From Cerrena zonata (Eukaryota > Basidiomycota > Agaricomycetes > Polyporales > Cerrenaceae), in NCBI GenBank assembly GCA_038087015.1, contig JASBNA010000004.1, positions 1,736,001-1,800,000 of the forward strand: 64,000 bases of DNA. The letters run 5' to 3'. Shown in pieces: positions 34,889 to 46,958 of this stretch. Numbering within the stretch: the stretch's first letter is position 1; every line of letters starts with the position of its first letter. A program made the translations under genes and the position numbers. The notes under the pieces were generated by a model. That model was not told where the DNA came from. It ran no database searches and saw only the letters and a list, made by a program, of their open reading frames with translations.

Positions 34889-35493
34889 TATGAGATCCCA
34901 AAATCCTTCAACGGTTTGGAATATAGCATACACTGATCAGCTTGGGCGGCATACGCGAGCGTGCCTGCCCTGAATGAAGTCACGAGGCGGTTATTTGTTC
35001 TTGTTGCTCAGGGGCCTCAGAGAAATTACCTTTTTCTCGCTGTAGCAATATTGTTGCAATAATGCTCGCTTCGTGCTTTCACGACAAACACCTTAAATCA
35101 GCACTTCGTTTTCTCTCAGTGACAGTCAAAGCAACTACGCAAAACCTAGGTTTATGATGTGAAAGCTCCAAAGACCCTAGTACATCATGATCAATATCAA
35201 TCACACAACCGCAATTGGCCTAAATTGGCTTGGTACTGTTCTCTGTTGATTGCTGTGATGTGATGATGATGACGAGATTCTACCACCCCCTGTCTTCAGC
35301 CACCACATTCTTGGTAAACACCCTCTGCTCAGTACCCTCTCGCTGATGAAGCGCTGATTCACCATCTCTGATGAAGTAATATGCTTTTACAGAACATTTG
35401 AAGGTTACTCATGCAGCCCAGTACACTTCCAGTTTAGTATTTAGCAGACGCACTGAGATGTAACGTTATCGCTCAATCTTCCTCACTATCAAC
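34889..35493. other. Divergent promoter region (Spc34-like / SDR)
   Basis: Head-to-head interval between a minus-strand and a plus-strand gene. No gene seen and no obvious TATA box. Confidence 0.55.
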
Positions 35494-36162
35494 ATGCGTG
35501 TTTTGATCCTCGGAGCTACTGGACCTTCTGGCATTCTCATCGTCAAAGAGTTTTTCAGAGCATACCCAGACGGCAGCGCTGCGCTCTATGTCAGGAATCC
35601 TTCAAAAATTCCTTCCGAACTTTCCTCCATTCCCGCAATAACCGTAATTCAAGGTGGACTCACCGACTCCCAGGCCTTGGCTAGCGCATTCAAGTCCGGT
35701 GGGCAGATTGACGCTGTCGTCTCTGCGCTTGGTCCAGTACCACCATTCGGTGGGAATCCTATTACGGAAGCGTACCGTACCATTATCCCAATCATGGCCA
35801 CAAATGGCTGCAAACGCTTCATTGCACTGTCAACCTATTCTCACCCGGATCCCCGTGACAAGTTCTCCATCCTCAACTGGCTCATGGTCACCACAGTATG
35901 GTTATTGATAGGGACAGCACAGCGGGATATCTTGACCTACTCGCCATTGATTATGGAGGAGTGTGATAAACATGATATTGACTGGACGCTTGTTCGTGTT
36001 CCTATCTTAACAATGAAGGAGGGTCAGAGAACGGTGGCGGGTTACATAGGGGACGGAAAGGTTGGGGTTATTCTGAGCCGTGTCGCTGCTGCAGAATTTT
36101 TCGTGAAGGCTATAGAGGGGAAGGAGTGGGTCCGGAAGGCCCCTAGTCTCTCGTCACAGTAA
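35494..36162 (+). CDS. NAD(P)-binding Rossmann protein, atypical SDR / NmrA-like
   Basis: Single-exon protein of 222 residues. It begins with the dinucleotide-binding motif MRVLILGATGPSGILIVKEF, a clear GxxGxxG Rossmann start. The middle has DAVVSALGPVPPFGG and CKRFIALSTYSHPDP, typical of atypical short-chain dehydrogenases and NmrA-like proteins, which lack a classical YxxxK catalytic pair. Toward the end are DIDWTLVRVPILT and a final substrate-side region. Substrate and reaction unknown. It lies just upstream of the two P450 genes, so a joint oxidative pathway is conceivable, but such proteins are common and nothing here proves it. Confidence 0.8.
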   Translation: MRVLILGATGPSGILIVKEFFRAYPDGSAALYVRNPSKIPSELSSIPAITVIQGGLTDSQALASAFKSGGQIDAVVSALGPVPPFGGNPITEAYRTIIPIMATNGCKRFIALSTYSHPDPRDKFSILNWLMVTTVWLLIGTAQRDILTYSPLIMEECDKHDIDWTLVRVPILTMKEGQRTVAGYIGDGKVGVILSRVAAAEFFVKAIEGKEWVRKAPSLSSQ

Positions 36163-36969
36163 TCAACAACGTTCTTGGTAAGCGACTTTCAAATAATATC
36201 TGCATCCGTATGTTCTCACAGTTCCACAGATAACTGTCCCATGATGTTGCAAGGTTTCTTCCCGGTTCTAAGGAGTATGCTCAATGGAGTTATGGACTTC
36301 GCATCGGAAAAGGACTTACCATACCTGTATTTTGTTAATGACAGTTGTGCGGGGAATTTCAGTCGTTTGGTGTTAAAGTGTCCCGACCGATGACGAGACA
36401 CGTCCTTTCTAGACTATAACAGACCGGCCGAGAGGAGGACATGACAGCTCTCCTCTTTGCTAAAGCCATCTGGCGGTTCCCCAACCGTCCACTGGCACTG
36501 TAGTGAGTGTCAAATAGTCCCGGCGTTATCAGTGGAACTGAGATCGTAAAACAAGTTTACAGCGCAGATATATTCTGTTGTACCGTTTCAGCTGCCGTCT
36601 GGACGTCAAATAGCTATGGCTTGCTGACCGCTCTTAAATGAAGAGGGTGCAAAACACATGTTGCGGTGTCATGCCGGCAGTCCAGTATCCATACCTGGAA
36701 CAGCATCGGACTCTATTCAGTAATTCTTCTTCTTCTATCAGCAGTCATCTGTTACGCGTTCGCCCGGGGTTCGATTGACCCTGTCCACTTCCCTCGGGTA
36801 GTCCTCTCTCACACTGGTCATATTGCATGATGTTTAGCCTTCTTTACATCTGTCTGCGCAGATCTCGTAACCTGGTGACTTCGTCTGGCCACTCTATACT
36901 TTGACGCCAACTCCGCCTGTATAAAACCCTTGCATCGAGAAGCGAGGGGGATAACTCGCCAAGTTTATA
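36163..36969. other. Intergenic: SDR 3' end and P450-1 promoter
   Basis: No gene seen. Includes the TATA box of the first P450 at 36920-36926. Confidence 0.55.
36920..36926 (+). promoter_or_regulatory. TATA box of P450-1
   Basis: TATAAAA 44 nt upstream of the ATG at 36970. The second P450 has a similar element at nearly the same distance. Confidence 0.6.
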
Positions 36970-39142
36970 ATGTCCTTTCTCACAGCCGCGACATCTGTCC
37001 TCGTGTCTGTTGCCTTGCTGGCCTTCGTCGCATGGGTGAAAAGGATCGGTCTGAGAGAGAATGGCTTCCCTCCTGGCCCACCTACCCTTCTCTTCTTAGG
37101 CAACGTTCACCAACTTCCGAGAGAGTACATCTGGAGAAAGTCGGTCATCATCTTTTTAACTTCTTATCGTGAAGCTTGACTCCGGCCATCAATAGGTTTA
37201 CTGATTGGTCAAAGCGGTATGGGGGCATCTTCTCGGTACGTTATCCCTCGCTCCATTATGAGCGTCGAGAGTTGACCTATGTGTGCTCATCGTCACTGAC
37301 AGCTCAAGGTTGCGAACGGAACAATGGTCGTTATCTCAAGCCCTCGCATAATCCGCGATTATATGGAGAAGCGACGTGAATGCACAAGCGATCGGCCGGC
37401 TATGAAAATCGTGGACATTGTCACGAGCGGGTTGCATCCTGCCTTGACGAGCGGTACTTCTATTACCGCATAACCCACGTTTCTAAAGCTAATCATGGTG
37501 ATAATAGGGCATATGTTCAAAATTATGCGGCGGGCTATGCAACTATTCTTGACTCGTGAGATGTGTTCAAAGCATCTACCAATACAAAATGCAGAATGTG
37601 CACAGCTACTTTACGATATCATGAAACGTCCCGAGGTACGTCTAGGAGGTCTGATGAGAGCATATTTGATTTCATACTTGGGTTGTATAGGGTTTCCTAC
37701 ACCATGTTGAACGTCTGTCTGTGTCCATTATCTTGTCCACCACTTTTGGTATTCGGAGTCCTCAGTTTGAGGATAGCATCACATCCAACTTCATCGACGT
37801 CAACGAGCAATGGGAACGAATTGTCCAGCCCGGCGCTGCTCCTCCTCTTGATGTGATCCCTCTCTTACAATACTTACCAGAACGTTACTGGGGTCAATGG
37901 AAGTCTACTTGTGAGGACATTCGGACGAAGCAAAGAACACTGTACTTTGCATTGCGGGACATGTGTGCTAAGAGAATGAAGGAAGGCCGAAGTAATGGAT
38001 GCTTCTTGGAAACACTTATCGAACGCCAGGAACAGCTCAATCTGGATTATGACATGATTGGGTATGTATTCGTTATATGATTTTGTAAAATGTCACTAAT
38101 TTTACTCCCGCACGCAGCTACCTCGGAGGAGGCTGTCTCGAAGGTGGTTCAGGAAACGTCAAGTATTTCATACAGACTGCCATACTTCTATTGGCGTGTC
38201 ATCCTCGCGTGCAAGAAAAAGCCCAAAGGGAGATGGACGAGATTTTAGGTCAAGAACGACTGCCAGTCTTAGACGACTACGAGAGACTCCCCTATCTGAG
38301 GGCTATCATTGCTGAGACCTTCCGATTTTTTACTCCAGTTCCATTGGGTCTTCCTCATTGTTCATCTACCGATGAGATGGTAAGTTATATGCTTCTTCTA
38401 CAGTTCTCGGTCCAGTTGCAGGAACCATTATTCATTATTTTATAGGTAGAGGGGTACTACGTCCCAAAGGGTTCCACTATCATGCTGAACTACTGTATGA
38501 ATAACTTGTGGTATATTTTTGGATCTCGTTCTTGAGTGCTAATCCTCTTCCTTAGATGGGTTGTACCGTGATCCAGATCTCTTTGATCTCCCAGATCGTT
38601 TCATCCCCGAAAGGTATCTCACGTCAGAGTTTGGAACTAAGCCCGGTGCCGAAACCACGGGGTTGCGTTATGATCTGCATTTTGGTAGTGGGCGGGTGAG
38701 ATTTCCAACGGAGTCTACTAGACGGATCAAGCATTTGACTGGCTGTTCATTCTATAGCGTATCTGTCCGGGGATCGTGTTTGCGGAGCACGAATTCGTAA
38801 GACGCTTACCTTGACATATCGTCTGATGTTTATACATTTTGCGCTCAGAAACCTGCTATTATGGGCGTCCTGTGGGCCTTTACATTCGGCATAGGAAACG
38901 ACAAGACTCGTGATCCAGATACACCGGTGACGCATGAGGATTTTACTCCAGTAGGATCACAACATTCCTTGTTCTCCAGCTACTAATTTTACTCTCAATA
39001 GGGCATTTCGGCGGGGCCAAGGCCATTCACGTGCCACTTCCGACCGCGCAGTGAGAAGCATGCCGAGATAATACAAGCCGAGTATTCACGAGCACGACCA
39101 GTTTTCAGTATGTTTGAACAAGAGCTGACAACGACCGAGTAG
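36970..39142 (+). CDS. Cytochrome P450, tandem copy 1
   Basis: Class II-type microsomal monooxygenase anchored by one N-terminal helix (TSVLVSVALLAFVAWV). Eleven exons (36970-37139, 37196-37235, 37303-37453, 37508-37635, 37691-38061, 38118-38379, 38446-38494, 38556-38695, 38758-38796, 38849-38950, 39002-39142) give 530 residues. Landmarks: Pro-rich hinge FPPGPPTLLFLGN, K-helix ETFR, PERY and PERF-like FIPERYL, and the heme loop FGSGRRICPG with the Cys ligand. Two family positions are unusual: the C-helix WxxxR is FKIMR, and the I-helix, usually G-x-D/E-T-T, reads EGGSGNVKY with neither the acid nor the Thr. It may be catalytically altered. Its neighbour is a clear paralogue. Substrate unknown. 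Confidence 0.88.
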
Positions 39143-39806
39143 CAACCTGTTTTGTTGAGAATTGGTTATGTATGTATTACTAAGGTCTATCTGTTTTCTC
39201 TCGCCCTTCTCTCACCGTTATCCGACCTGACAGGGGAGCAGACTGAGGTATCCCCATTGTAACTATCTAGTATCGTACTTGTCCTCTCGTAATGAAACCA
39301 ATGAATTGCCTCTGATATCTCTTGATTACGTTTGGTCCGGCACCGACGCCGATGGCTAAACCTCGGGCTCACCTCCGTAGGTTCGAAAGAGAGAGACGTT
39401 GCTCTTTTTGCTGAAGCTTCAACGTAGGACTCGAAGATACGGATACGCAATTCGACAAGTACGGGAATGTACAGGGACGCCTATACAGCCAGCGATTAGG
39501 CGCAACTCGTTCGCACGCGGCCTCGAGTGCTTCCAACAGAGTTCAAGATGACAGTTGGTATCAATAAAACTTTCTTCCCTTGCCGCTGCTTACTATGCAG
39601 AAGGTGGCCATTACAACACTAATGACTGTAATATTTAGCCCATGATTCGATAGATGCAATATGAATGTGCAGTAAGGCCGAAGGCATTTCTCTGGCTGCG
39701 CCACTTCCGAGTCGGGATACCACGAGGCGAAGTAGTGAAGAAGTTCAAGCGGACTATATAAGCTAGCTAAACGAACAACGAGACTGTGCTCCCCTCTCTC
39801 ATCATC
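39143..39806. other. Spacer between the tandem P450s
   Basis: Contains the 3' end of copy 1 and the promoter of copy 2. No gene seen. Confidence 0.6.
39755..39761 (+). promoter_or_regulatory. TATA box of P450-2
   Basis: TATATAA 46 nt upstream of the ATG at 39807, nearly the same spacing as in copy 1. Confidence 0.6.
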
Positions 39807-42046
39807 ATGGACAACGACAATTCAAATGTGCTGAGCCTATTAACGTACACCTGCCTGGCACTAGGCGGCATGTTCATCTTGAATAAGTTGCGAAAGATTG
39901 GTTCAAGAGGTTCTGGCCTCCCTCCAGGCCCTCCTACCTTACCACTCATGGGTAACATTCACCAGTTCCCAACAGAATACACTGCTGTGAAGTACGTCAA
40001 TGCTCCTTTTGATTTCGCTTGGTCGTAGTGAACATATAGCAGATTCTCGCAATGGGGAAATGAATACGGAGGGCTTTTCTCAGTAAGTTACTTACACGAT
40101 TCTGAGTGAGCAGGCTCGGAAGTATTGACATCAGTATTGGCTAGTTGAAAATTGGGCCAGGGACGATAGTCGTCGTGACGAGCCCTCGATTTGTCAAGGA
40201 GCTAATAGATAGACGGGGAACGACAACAGGGAGCCGTCCTCACTTTAGGATGCTGCAAATAATCACAGACGGTTTGAACGTAGGAATGATGCCGTATGGT
40301 GAGCCAGAACGACTACAACACCTTCTCATATTAGCTCAATACGATTATAATGACAGGGCCTACATGGAAGAACACACGGAAAGCAATACAGATGTTCTTA
40401 ACCAAAGAGGCATGCATGAGACATCTGCCTATAGAACGCGCAGAAGCCATTCAACTCTTGTACGACATGATAAAGCAACCGGAGGTGACTCTTTAAGTGC
40501 ATTTCTCGAACTGAGCAGACAATGATCAACTAGGAAACCATAGAACACCTTCACTCACATCCAACGACACGCAACATCCTTGATTCTTTCCGTCGTTTTC
40601 GGTGTTCGCAGCCCACGTTATGAGAACAGTACAGTCACGGAATTTATTGAGGTACAACACGAAGTGGAAGCCCTCTTGGAACCCGGAGCCCACCCTCCAA
40701 TTGACTTGATGCCTATCCTGGAGTATATTCCTGAACGTTGGGCCAGTTGGAAAGGAATTTGTCGTGGCCTTCGAACCAAGCAGCAAGAGCTTTATTTCCG
40801 TTTGAGGGATAAATGTGAGGCTCGAATCCGGGAAAATCGTCGGAACGGCTCTTTCATGGAGAGTTTATTTGACCAACAAGAGAAGCTAGGTTTGACGAGG
40901 GATATCATTGGGTGTGTCTTGCGTTCATCTGTCCTCAGCTATAATTGATCAAACCTCCATTAGGTATATTGGTGGTGTGTCGTTGGAAGGTGGTTCAGTC
41001 ACCGCTGTATCCCACCTCCAAACTTTCGTGCTCTTGATGGCCTACCATCCAGAGATTCAGGCGAAAGCACACCAGGAGCTCGACCAAGTAGTGGGTCAAA
41101 GGCTGCCCACATTAGAGGACTACGACCACCTCCCATATATTCAAGCAATTGCGAGAGAGGTACGAGGCATAGTTTGACACACGCACCTCACTTCTAACAT
41201 ACCGCATAGGTCCACCGATTCTATCCGGCCGTACCAATGGGTCTTCCACATGAGTCTACCTCTGATGAAACCGTGCGTGTTTGTTTATTTTGTAGCTTGT
41301 CTCGTCACCTACATCTCTGTGTTCTGTATAGGTCGGCGGATATTTCATTCCGAAGGGGTCCACTATTTTCATGAACATCTGTGAGTCGCTTTACATCGGG
41401 ATGAGATGAAATTCTCACCACTCACTTCTTCGAAGATGGCATCTACCACAGCGAAGAACATTTCGACGAACCTGAAGTTTTCAATCCTGATCGTTACATG
41501 CAATCAGAATTCGGGACTAAACCAGGTGCAGATACTACTGGATTTAGAAACGATCTTCATTTCGGTGGCGGTAGGGTATGGTCAACAACGATCCACATTT
41601 TCCTATGCTTCATATTAACCGTGTCTTGCAGCGCATATGTCCTGGCATCCTTCTTGGTGATATTATGGTTGTGAGTTCCCTTTCATACGCGTATCAGATT
41701 AAAGATCCTATATAACATACGTTCCTAGTCAATGAACGTCATGAACCTTCTATGGGCTTTCAATTTCGAGGCAACCGATCTGGAAAAACGGGACCCACGT
41801 ATCCCTATCAAACACACTGACTTTGTTTCCGTAAGTTCTATGGTCATACATCTCAATTCAAACTCCAACCTATTTTGTGTTTAGGGTCTCGCAACTGGAC
41901 CAAATCCATATAAGTGTAACATTCAGCCACGCAATCAAGGGATCGAGGATACGATTCGGGATGAGTACACCCTGTCGCGACCTATCTTCAGTATGTTCGA
42001 ACATGAGCTTTCGGACGAGGAAAAAACATTCGTCAAGAACTGGTAA
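39807..42046 (+). CDS. Cytochrome P450, tandem copy 2
   Basis: Paralogue of the preceding P450. Twelve exons (39807-39991, 40040-40082, 40145-40298, 40357-40484, 40544-40911, 40964-41159, 41210-41272, 41332-41380, 41436-41575, 41632-41670, 41729-41830, 41885-42046) give 542 residues. Several exon lengths are identical to copy 1 (128, 49, 140, 39 and 102 nt), so the gene structure predates the duplication. The one extra intron splits the K-helix between E and VHR. Landmarks: N-terminal anchor, LPPGPPTLPLMGN, C-helix WKNTR intact, EVHR, PDRY, heme loop FGGGRRICPG. The I-helix reads EGGSVTAVS: the Thr is kept but the preceding acid is Val. Substrate unknown. Confidence 0.9.
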
Positions 42047-43089
42047 ATGATGTCTTGACAAGTTGAGCAGACACAGTTTATTTCGACATGTTGCTTCTGA
42101 GCAATGACTGGTATATCATATATTTTGGCATTGAGATGGACTGGTACTTTATGAACGACATGATAAACTACAATAAAGCGTGAGCAGAATGTTTGCCCCA
42201 AAACTACGAGCACCAGGTAAAAGACGTCGCAAGGACGGCACTTGCACTCAACTCTACAGGGACTATACGACCCCGTAACTCCAGAATCCACCTTACTTCA
42301 TGACGAGGCAAGGCGGCAGAGCGTACGAGATGTGTTACTTTTCCATGACCGTAACAGACATAACACGTAGAAAATTTGTGAGATGCCTTGACTTGGTACA
42401 TGGATTGTTGAGAAATCGCACACGAACAATCGAGAAGGCCGGACTATGAGCTTGCGGGTGAACGAGACAGAAAGAATTTTATTGTAAGATAGTGGTGGTA
42501 GTCAGGACTTGTGATTTCTCTCAAAATTTCCTTTTGGCCTTGAGCGGAGATTAAACATCCTTCCCACGTATAGGCGCTGAGACGCATAGCCAAAAGTAGC
42601 AACGTGGTTAACCGATTTAGGACAACTTGAACTTGAACCTCAGGTTCCAACTCACAAACATGAAATTAACTAGGAAAGTGGCTAAGCACAACCAATCGTT
42701 CCAATTGATTGGGGGGATTAAATGTGATACAGCTCTATATGAGAAAGGATCACAGAAAGCTTGTGTTGTAATGATGAAAAGGCTACCCATGCTTATATAT
42801 GACTACGAAGAGTAACAATTACGCCTCAGGAGGCGCAAGGCTCTGACGTAGGGATGAGATATGCCATAGCCCAAATTTACATCCAATTGTAGTGCCTGGC
42901 AGTAGTAAGATAATTACAAGCTTGAACCCATTGAAACGGCTTTGGCCGAATATCATGTGCAGACAAAGACCATTGACTTAAGACGATTTAAGCAGTCATT
43001 TCGCAGACAACCAATCTTAGACACATACCACTCTATTGCTCAGCTAATAACCCTCATACAAGCCCCCTTACTCTATCAACTATACACCA
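42047..43089. other. Intergenic, no gene recognised
   Basis: AT-rich stretch between P450-2 and the orphan nuclear protein gene. Only short unsupported open frames on both strands. Confidence 0.55.
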
Positions 43090-44174
43090 ATGGATATGGA
43101 GTCCTATCTAAACACCGGATCCAACACCGATGAAAGGAAACAGTCTGCGCCACTCAGTAAGTACCCTTCAGTATACCTGAGGTAATATTACTGAGGGTTA
43201 TTATCTCTATAAGGATCAAATGGTCCTATCAAAAGAGCGAGAACATGGCCGACTTTGTCCTCATATCCTAGGGATCAAACGGTTGGAAGTATTTTAGAGG
43301 TTACCAGTAACTTGAAGCCACGCGTGAATAAGATCACGAACTCAAATACGAACACAAGCACTTCATATAAAAGAGAAATCGGTAGGTCGTGGTCATCTGA
43401 ATAATTTAATGCACACGCCTCATGCTTACAATGACACTAGTACGGCCAGAACTCCCAAAGTCCATCCATGGTCTTCCTTTCAAATACCGTCGAAAATATT
43501 ATAAATTTTGCGAAGGGCTCCCACTAAAATATCGTAGAATATGCGACTCGCTAATGCAAGACTCTATGCGCGTACGAGATCACGAGAACTATAGCTTGTC
43601 CAATGGATCACAACAGAGTGAGTAAATGACATCTGTCGAGAACTGTGATGTTATTGACCATCGAAACTTCTTGACATTATTGCAAGGCAACGACAAACGG
43701 AAGGGGAAAGCGCATGACGATCCTCGGTCAATCGTACAGCAACCATCGTATACCCTTGATCATTCAAGCAGACAGTCGAAGAAAGAAGATTCTAATGATT
43801 GCGATACATCAGCCAACACAGTCACCATCATCCGCTCTACTGCTGAATTAATGAGAATGGAAAATCGAGGACTGCTTGGTTCACGACCAGAAGAAGCATC
43901 TGAAACCTCTTGCTGTATTCCAGCACATCCTCGGAGTCAGGCAGACCACTCGTTTTCTACCTATTCCAGCGATCATAAGGGCATGGGAAGTCATGTTGCT
44001 TCGCAGGACTCTGAGCATTCTATTGATCCTAATCCAAGCAAGAGAAAGCTTCGAGACGAAGAACCAGAGATGGTTCAGCCCGCTAGAAAACGACGCAAAC
44101 AAGAGCCTATATCCCCCCAACAGCCACTACGTAGGTCAACAAGGAACCGGAAGCCCAAGATACAAGGCCACTAG
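43090..44174 (+). CDS. Orphan nuclear protein with duplicated GLPxKYRR motif
   Basis: No family recognised. Four exons (43090-43156, 43214-43381, 43441-43617, 43687-44174) with consensus donors GTAAGT, GTAGGT and GTGAGT join in frame to give 299 residues. The third exon contains a tandem motif, GLPFKYRRKYYKFC then GLPLKYRRICDSL. The rest is polar, Ser/Asp-rich and likely disordered. The C-terminus is strongly basic: PARKRRKQEP and LRRSTRNRKPKIQGH, likely nuclear localisation and possibly DNA or chromatin contact. In-frame stops in each intron make splicing necessary for the long protein. Function unknown; possibly lineage-specific. Confidence 0.6.
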
Positions 44175-44780
44175 GATTTGAACATGATGTTGTAAAACAC
44201 TCTCAGGCAGAGTAGAACGACGGAGAAGATACCATATTCGGATATTATACTTGACCTACTTCTTGTGAATTCGGACTTGGGCACTATTCAGTGAAGTACT
44301 ATACCTGCAACTGCTAGTCGGCAGCGACACACTGTCCCTCTTCAGCCGGTTCAGGACTCGGTTCTAGTACAGACACACAAGACTGCCTCGATGGCTAGTA
44401 TTTCCGTGGTTGGAGCGCGAAGGGGAAGGACTGATTCCTATTTATTGAACCATTGTTTTCTTGCCAAGTTGACGATGTTGACACGTATGTAGTACTAGTA
44501 GCACCAGAATGACGGCCTCAGTGGGTCTCGCGAGTCTCCTATACAAAGTTTCCAGCCTTCGTAAAGAGCTTGGTGAGAAGTCAGATAGCTAGTGAGGTGT
44601 ATACAAATGTAGGCGCGTAATTCGAAGGTGTAAGAAGGTACTTCGTTTTTTCGTCACAGTAAATGTCGCAAGAGCGGTGACGTCCCAAATAAGCAATAGT
44701 GTTTGAGGGCGCTTCTCAACGTTCAAGGTGTTTACCAGACCATTATAACCTTCATCCTCACGATCATCACCATAGCCACA
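44175..44780. other. Intergenic: LSM2 promoter region
   Basis: No gene seen. Probably contains the untranslated part of LSM2 exon 1 directly before 44781. Confidence 0.55.
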
Positions 44781-45290
44781 ATGGTAAGCTTAAATACGAC
44801 TAGTACAGTCAGGTTGTACTGAAATGACAGGAATAGCTTATTTTTTCCGTCTTCAAAACTCTTACTGACCAAACAGTGACAGTCGAACTCAAAAATGATC
44901 TCTCAATAACCGGCGTCTTGAAGTCGGTAGACCAGTAAGTTGTGCATCGTGTCGATTGCACACGCACCTCAACCAACTCTTCCTATAGATTCCTGAACAT
45001 CAGGCTCGACTCGATAAAGATCCTGGATGAGGCTAGACATCCTCACATGGTCAGTCCAATGCAGATAAGACCTGAAATACGCGTTGATGATGTTCGCGAC
45101 ATACAGATGGCCGTGAAGAACTGTTTTATTCGTGGCTCAGTTGTTCGTTATGTGCAGCTTCCGGCAGATCATGTGGATACGCAACTCCTGGAAGATGCTA
45201 CGCGTCGTGGTGCGTACAATCACATCAGCATCGACACGCTTAATACTCATATTACTATGTGTCGCAGAGGCAGCCAACGGCAAACGATAA
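44781..45290 (+). CDS. LSM2: U6 snRNA-associated Sm-like protein LSm2
   Basis: Subunit of the LSm2-8 ring (nuclear, binds the U6 snRNA 3' end) and the LSm1-7 ring (cytoplasmic, mRNA decapping). Coding exons are 44781-44783, 44837-44934, 44989-45049, 45107-45209 and 45268-45290, giving 95 residues, the normal length of LSm2. The first coding exon contributes only the ATG. Sm1 motif: VTVELKNDLSITGVLKSVD followed by FLNIRLD. Sm2 motif: KNCFIRGSVVRYVQLPAD, including the conserved IRG. The sequence LDEARHPHM before Sm2 is typical for LSm2. Confidence 0.95.
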
Positions 45291-45511
45291 AGCTTCGACG
45301 AAGGCTGGCCTGGCTAGCTCTATTGTATACTTATGAAAATCACTTGCATGAGCGACTTCTGCCTTCATATTAGGGCATGCACCCTTCATGTACACTAGGG
45401 CGAGTATCATCATATCATAGACCGCGCTACAAATGATGACTAGAAGCAGTGGGTGCTAATACTTGTACATTGCAATGCATGGAACTATACACAATCAGGA
45501 ATAGGAGGATG

Positions 45512-46711
45512 CTATTTCAGTTGTCTCCAAACTTTTACCGTGCCATCTGCACTTGCGGTAATCATCTCATTATCCTCTGAAGGATGGTGCTCAACCCAAG
45601 TGATCACTTTGTCATGAACCTTAGGCGGAGGACTAGGTTGCAGCGGATTGGCCTTCAGAAATATGGTCAGTAAAATACCACAGACGAGTGCTAAATCGAT
45701 ACCCACATCAAGCAGATCCCATGCCCATACCTGCCCTTTTTCGTCTCCGCAGATCACAGATGCTTCTCCATGACCAAAACAGGACCGACAGCGGTATGAT
45801 GTGACATTATGACCGCTGAAGTCGTTCAGCATCTTTCCCGTTGCAGCGTCCATTAGACGGACATGGGAGTCTAGAGTTGTTGCCAGGTATGTTTGACCAT
45901 CCTGTGAGGGGACAACAGATGTTACCGGGACTAGCATATCACAATTAGCGAGTTTAGACTGGCTACGAAGAACATGACGTACATCCTATGTAGTCCGTGC
46001 GGAGTTGGCCCATACGCAAATCATAAGTACGGATGTGTTCGTCTACTGAGCCCGTCATAATGAAACCATGTCCGACATGTAACGTTTGTACGGCATCGCG
46101 TGCCTCTTCCAGGACCTGGATCGGTTGACGGTTCTGGGAACTTCAGATAGGATGAGTATCAAAGTTGGCGGACATGCTTATAGAACATAAGTACCGTATA
46201 TCCCATAGCCTAACAGTAGAGTCGTAGGAACCTGTGGCAATATTAGGAGGCAGTTTGAATAAGCAGGATATAAACGTACCGCTAGCGATAACTGAGGAAT
46301 CCTCATTGAATTCAACTACATTTATTTTGCCCATGTGCCCCGATATTCTCCGTATAGTAGATCCTGTCATTACATCCCACAAAAAGACAGATCTATCTCC
46401 TCCGGATGAGGCGAACTTGCTATTATCATGGGACCTAACAAAATCACAGGTTATGGACGTCTGTAGGCCAAAACAAATGGTCCACTCACGCACACGCTTA
46501 CGGAAAGCACCTCATACCCGTGAGCGGAATATGTCTTGATCTCTGCACCAGAGTCTGGATTCCATAGCCGGACAGTACGATCTTGACCGCCGGTTAGAAC
46601 ATATTTTGAAGTTCCTTTGGCATAGCGGGCAACATGAACGGGACCTTTGTGGTTCCCAAGAGTGGTATGCAATGTCCTGGCAAGGGTAGTGGGTCCTCGT
46701 GAAGGTGCCAT
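45512..46711 (-). CDS. WD40 protein, WDR83/MORG1-like
   Basis: Single seven-bladed WD40 protein of about 300 residues. In animals WDR83 scaffolds ERK signalling and also sits in the catalytic spliceosome. The start MAPSRGPTTLARTL leads into VHVARYAKGTSKYVLTGGQD and successive blades ending VRLWNPD, VFLWDVMTG, VRLWDIR, IRTYDLR, VRLMDAATG, VWAWDLLD and VKVWRQLK. The segments RRISGHMGKINVVEFNED and DYIG plus PVTSVVPSQDGQTYL match WDR83 blades in order. Several short introns; the one at 45653-45706 (54 nt) is in frame and stop-free, but removing it joins LLD to ANPLQPSP. Convergent with LSM2. Confidence 0.82.
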
Positions 46712-46958
46712 GTTTCCAAGTTTCCTCTAACGTACAGTCCGGTCAGTGGAAGGAGGACATCATGCACAAGCAACTGCAATGAGACTGCCGAGATGCTAAC
46801 CGTGGGACTAAATGATTTGTATGCTTGACGTTACTAATGATCGGCACAGTGACGCTCCTCAAGCCCGATAATGTACATTACTACTACGCTTGACCTACAA
46901 CGGTCACAAGCGAGTCCTCTAAGTATTTTGCTTACTGTTATAGCAGGACATTCACAGT

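Noticed and set aside
36755..36785. GGGGTTCGATT resembling a tRNA T-arm
   Set aside because: The flanking bases do not pair as a T-stem and no D-arm, anticodon arm or acceptor stem could be found.
43183..43191. TAATATTAC, identical to the conserved origin nonanucleotide of rolling-circle ssDNA viruses
   Set aside because: It is a 9-mer without an inverted-repeat stem around it and lies in an intron of the orphan nuclear gene; expected by chance in a window of this size.
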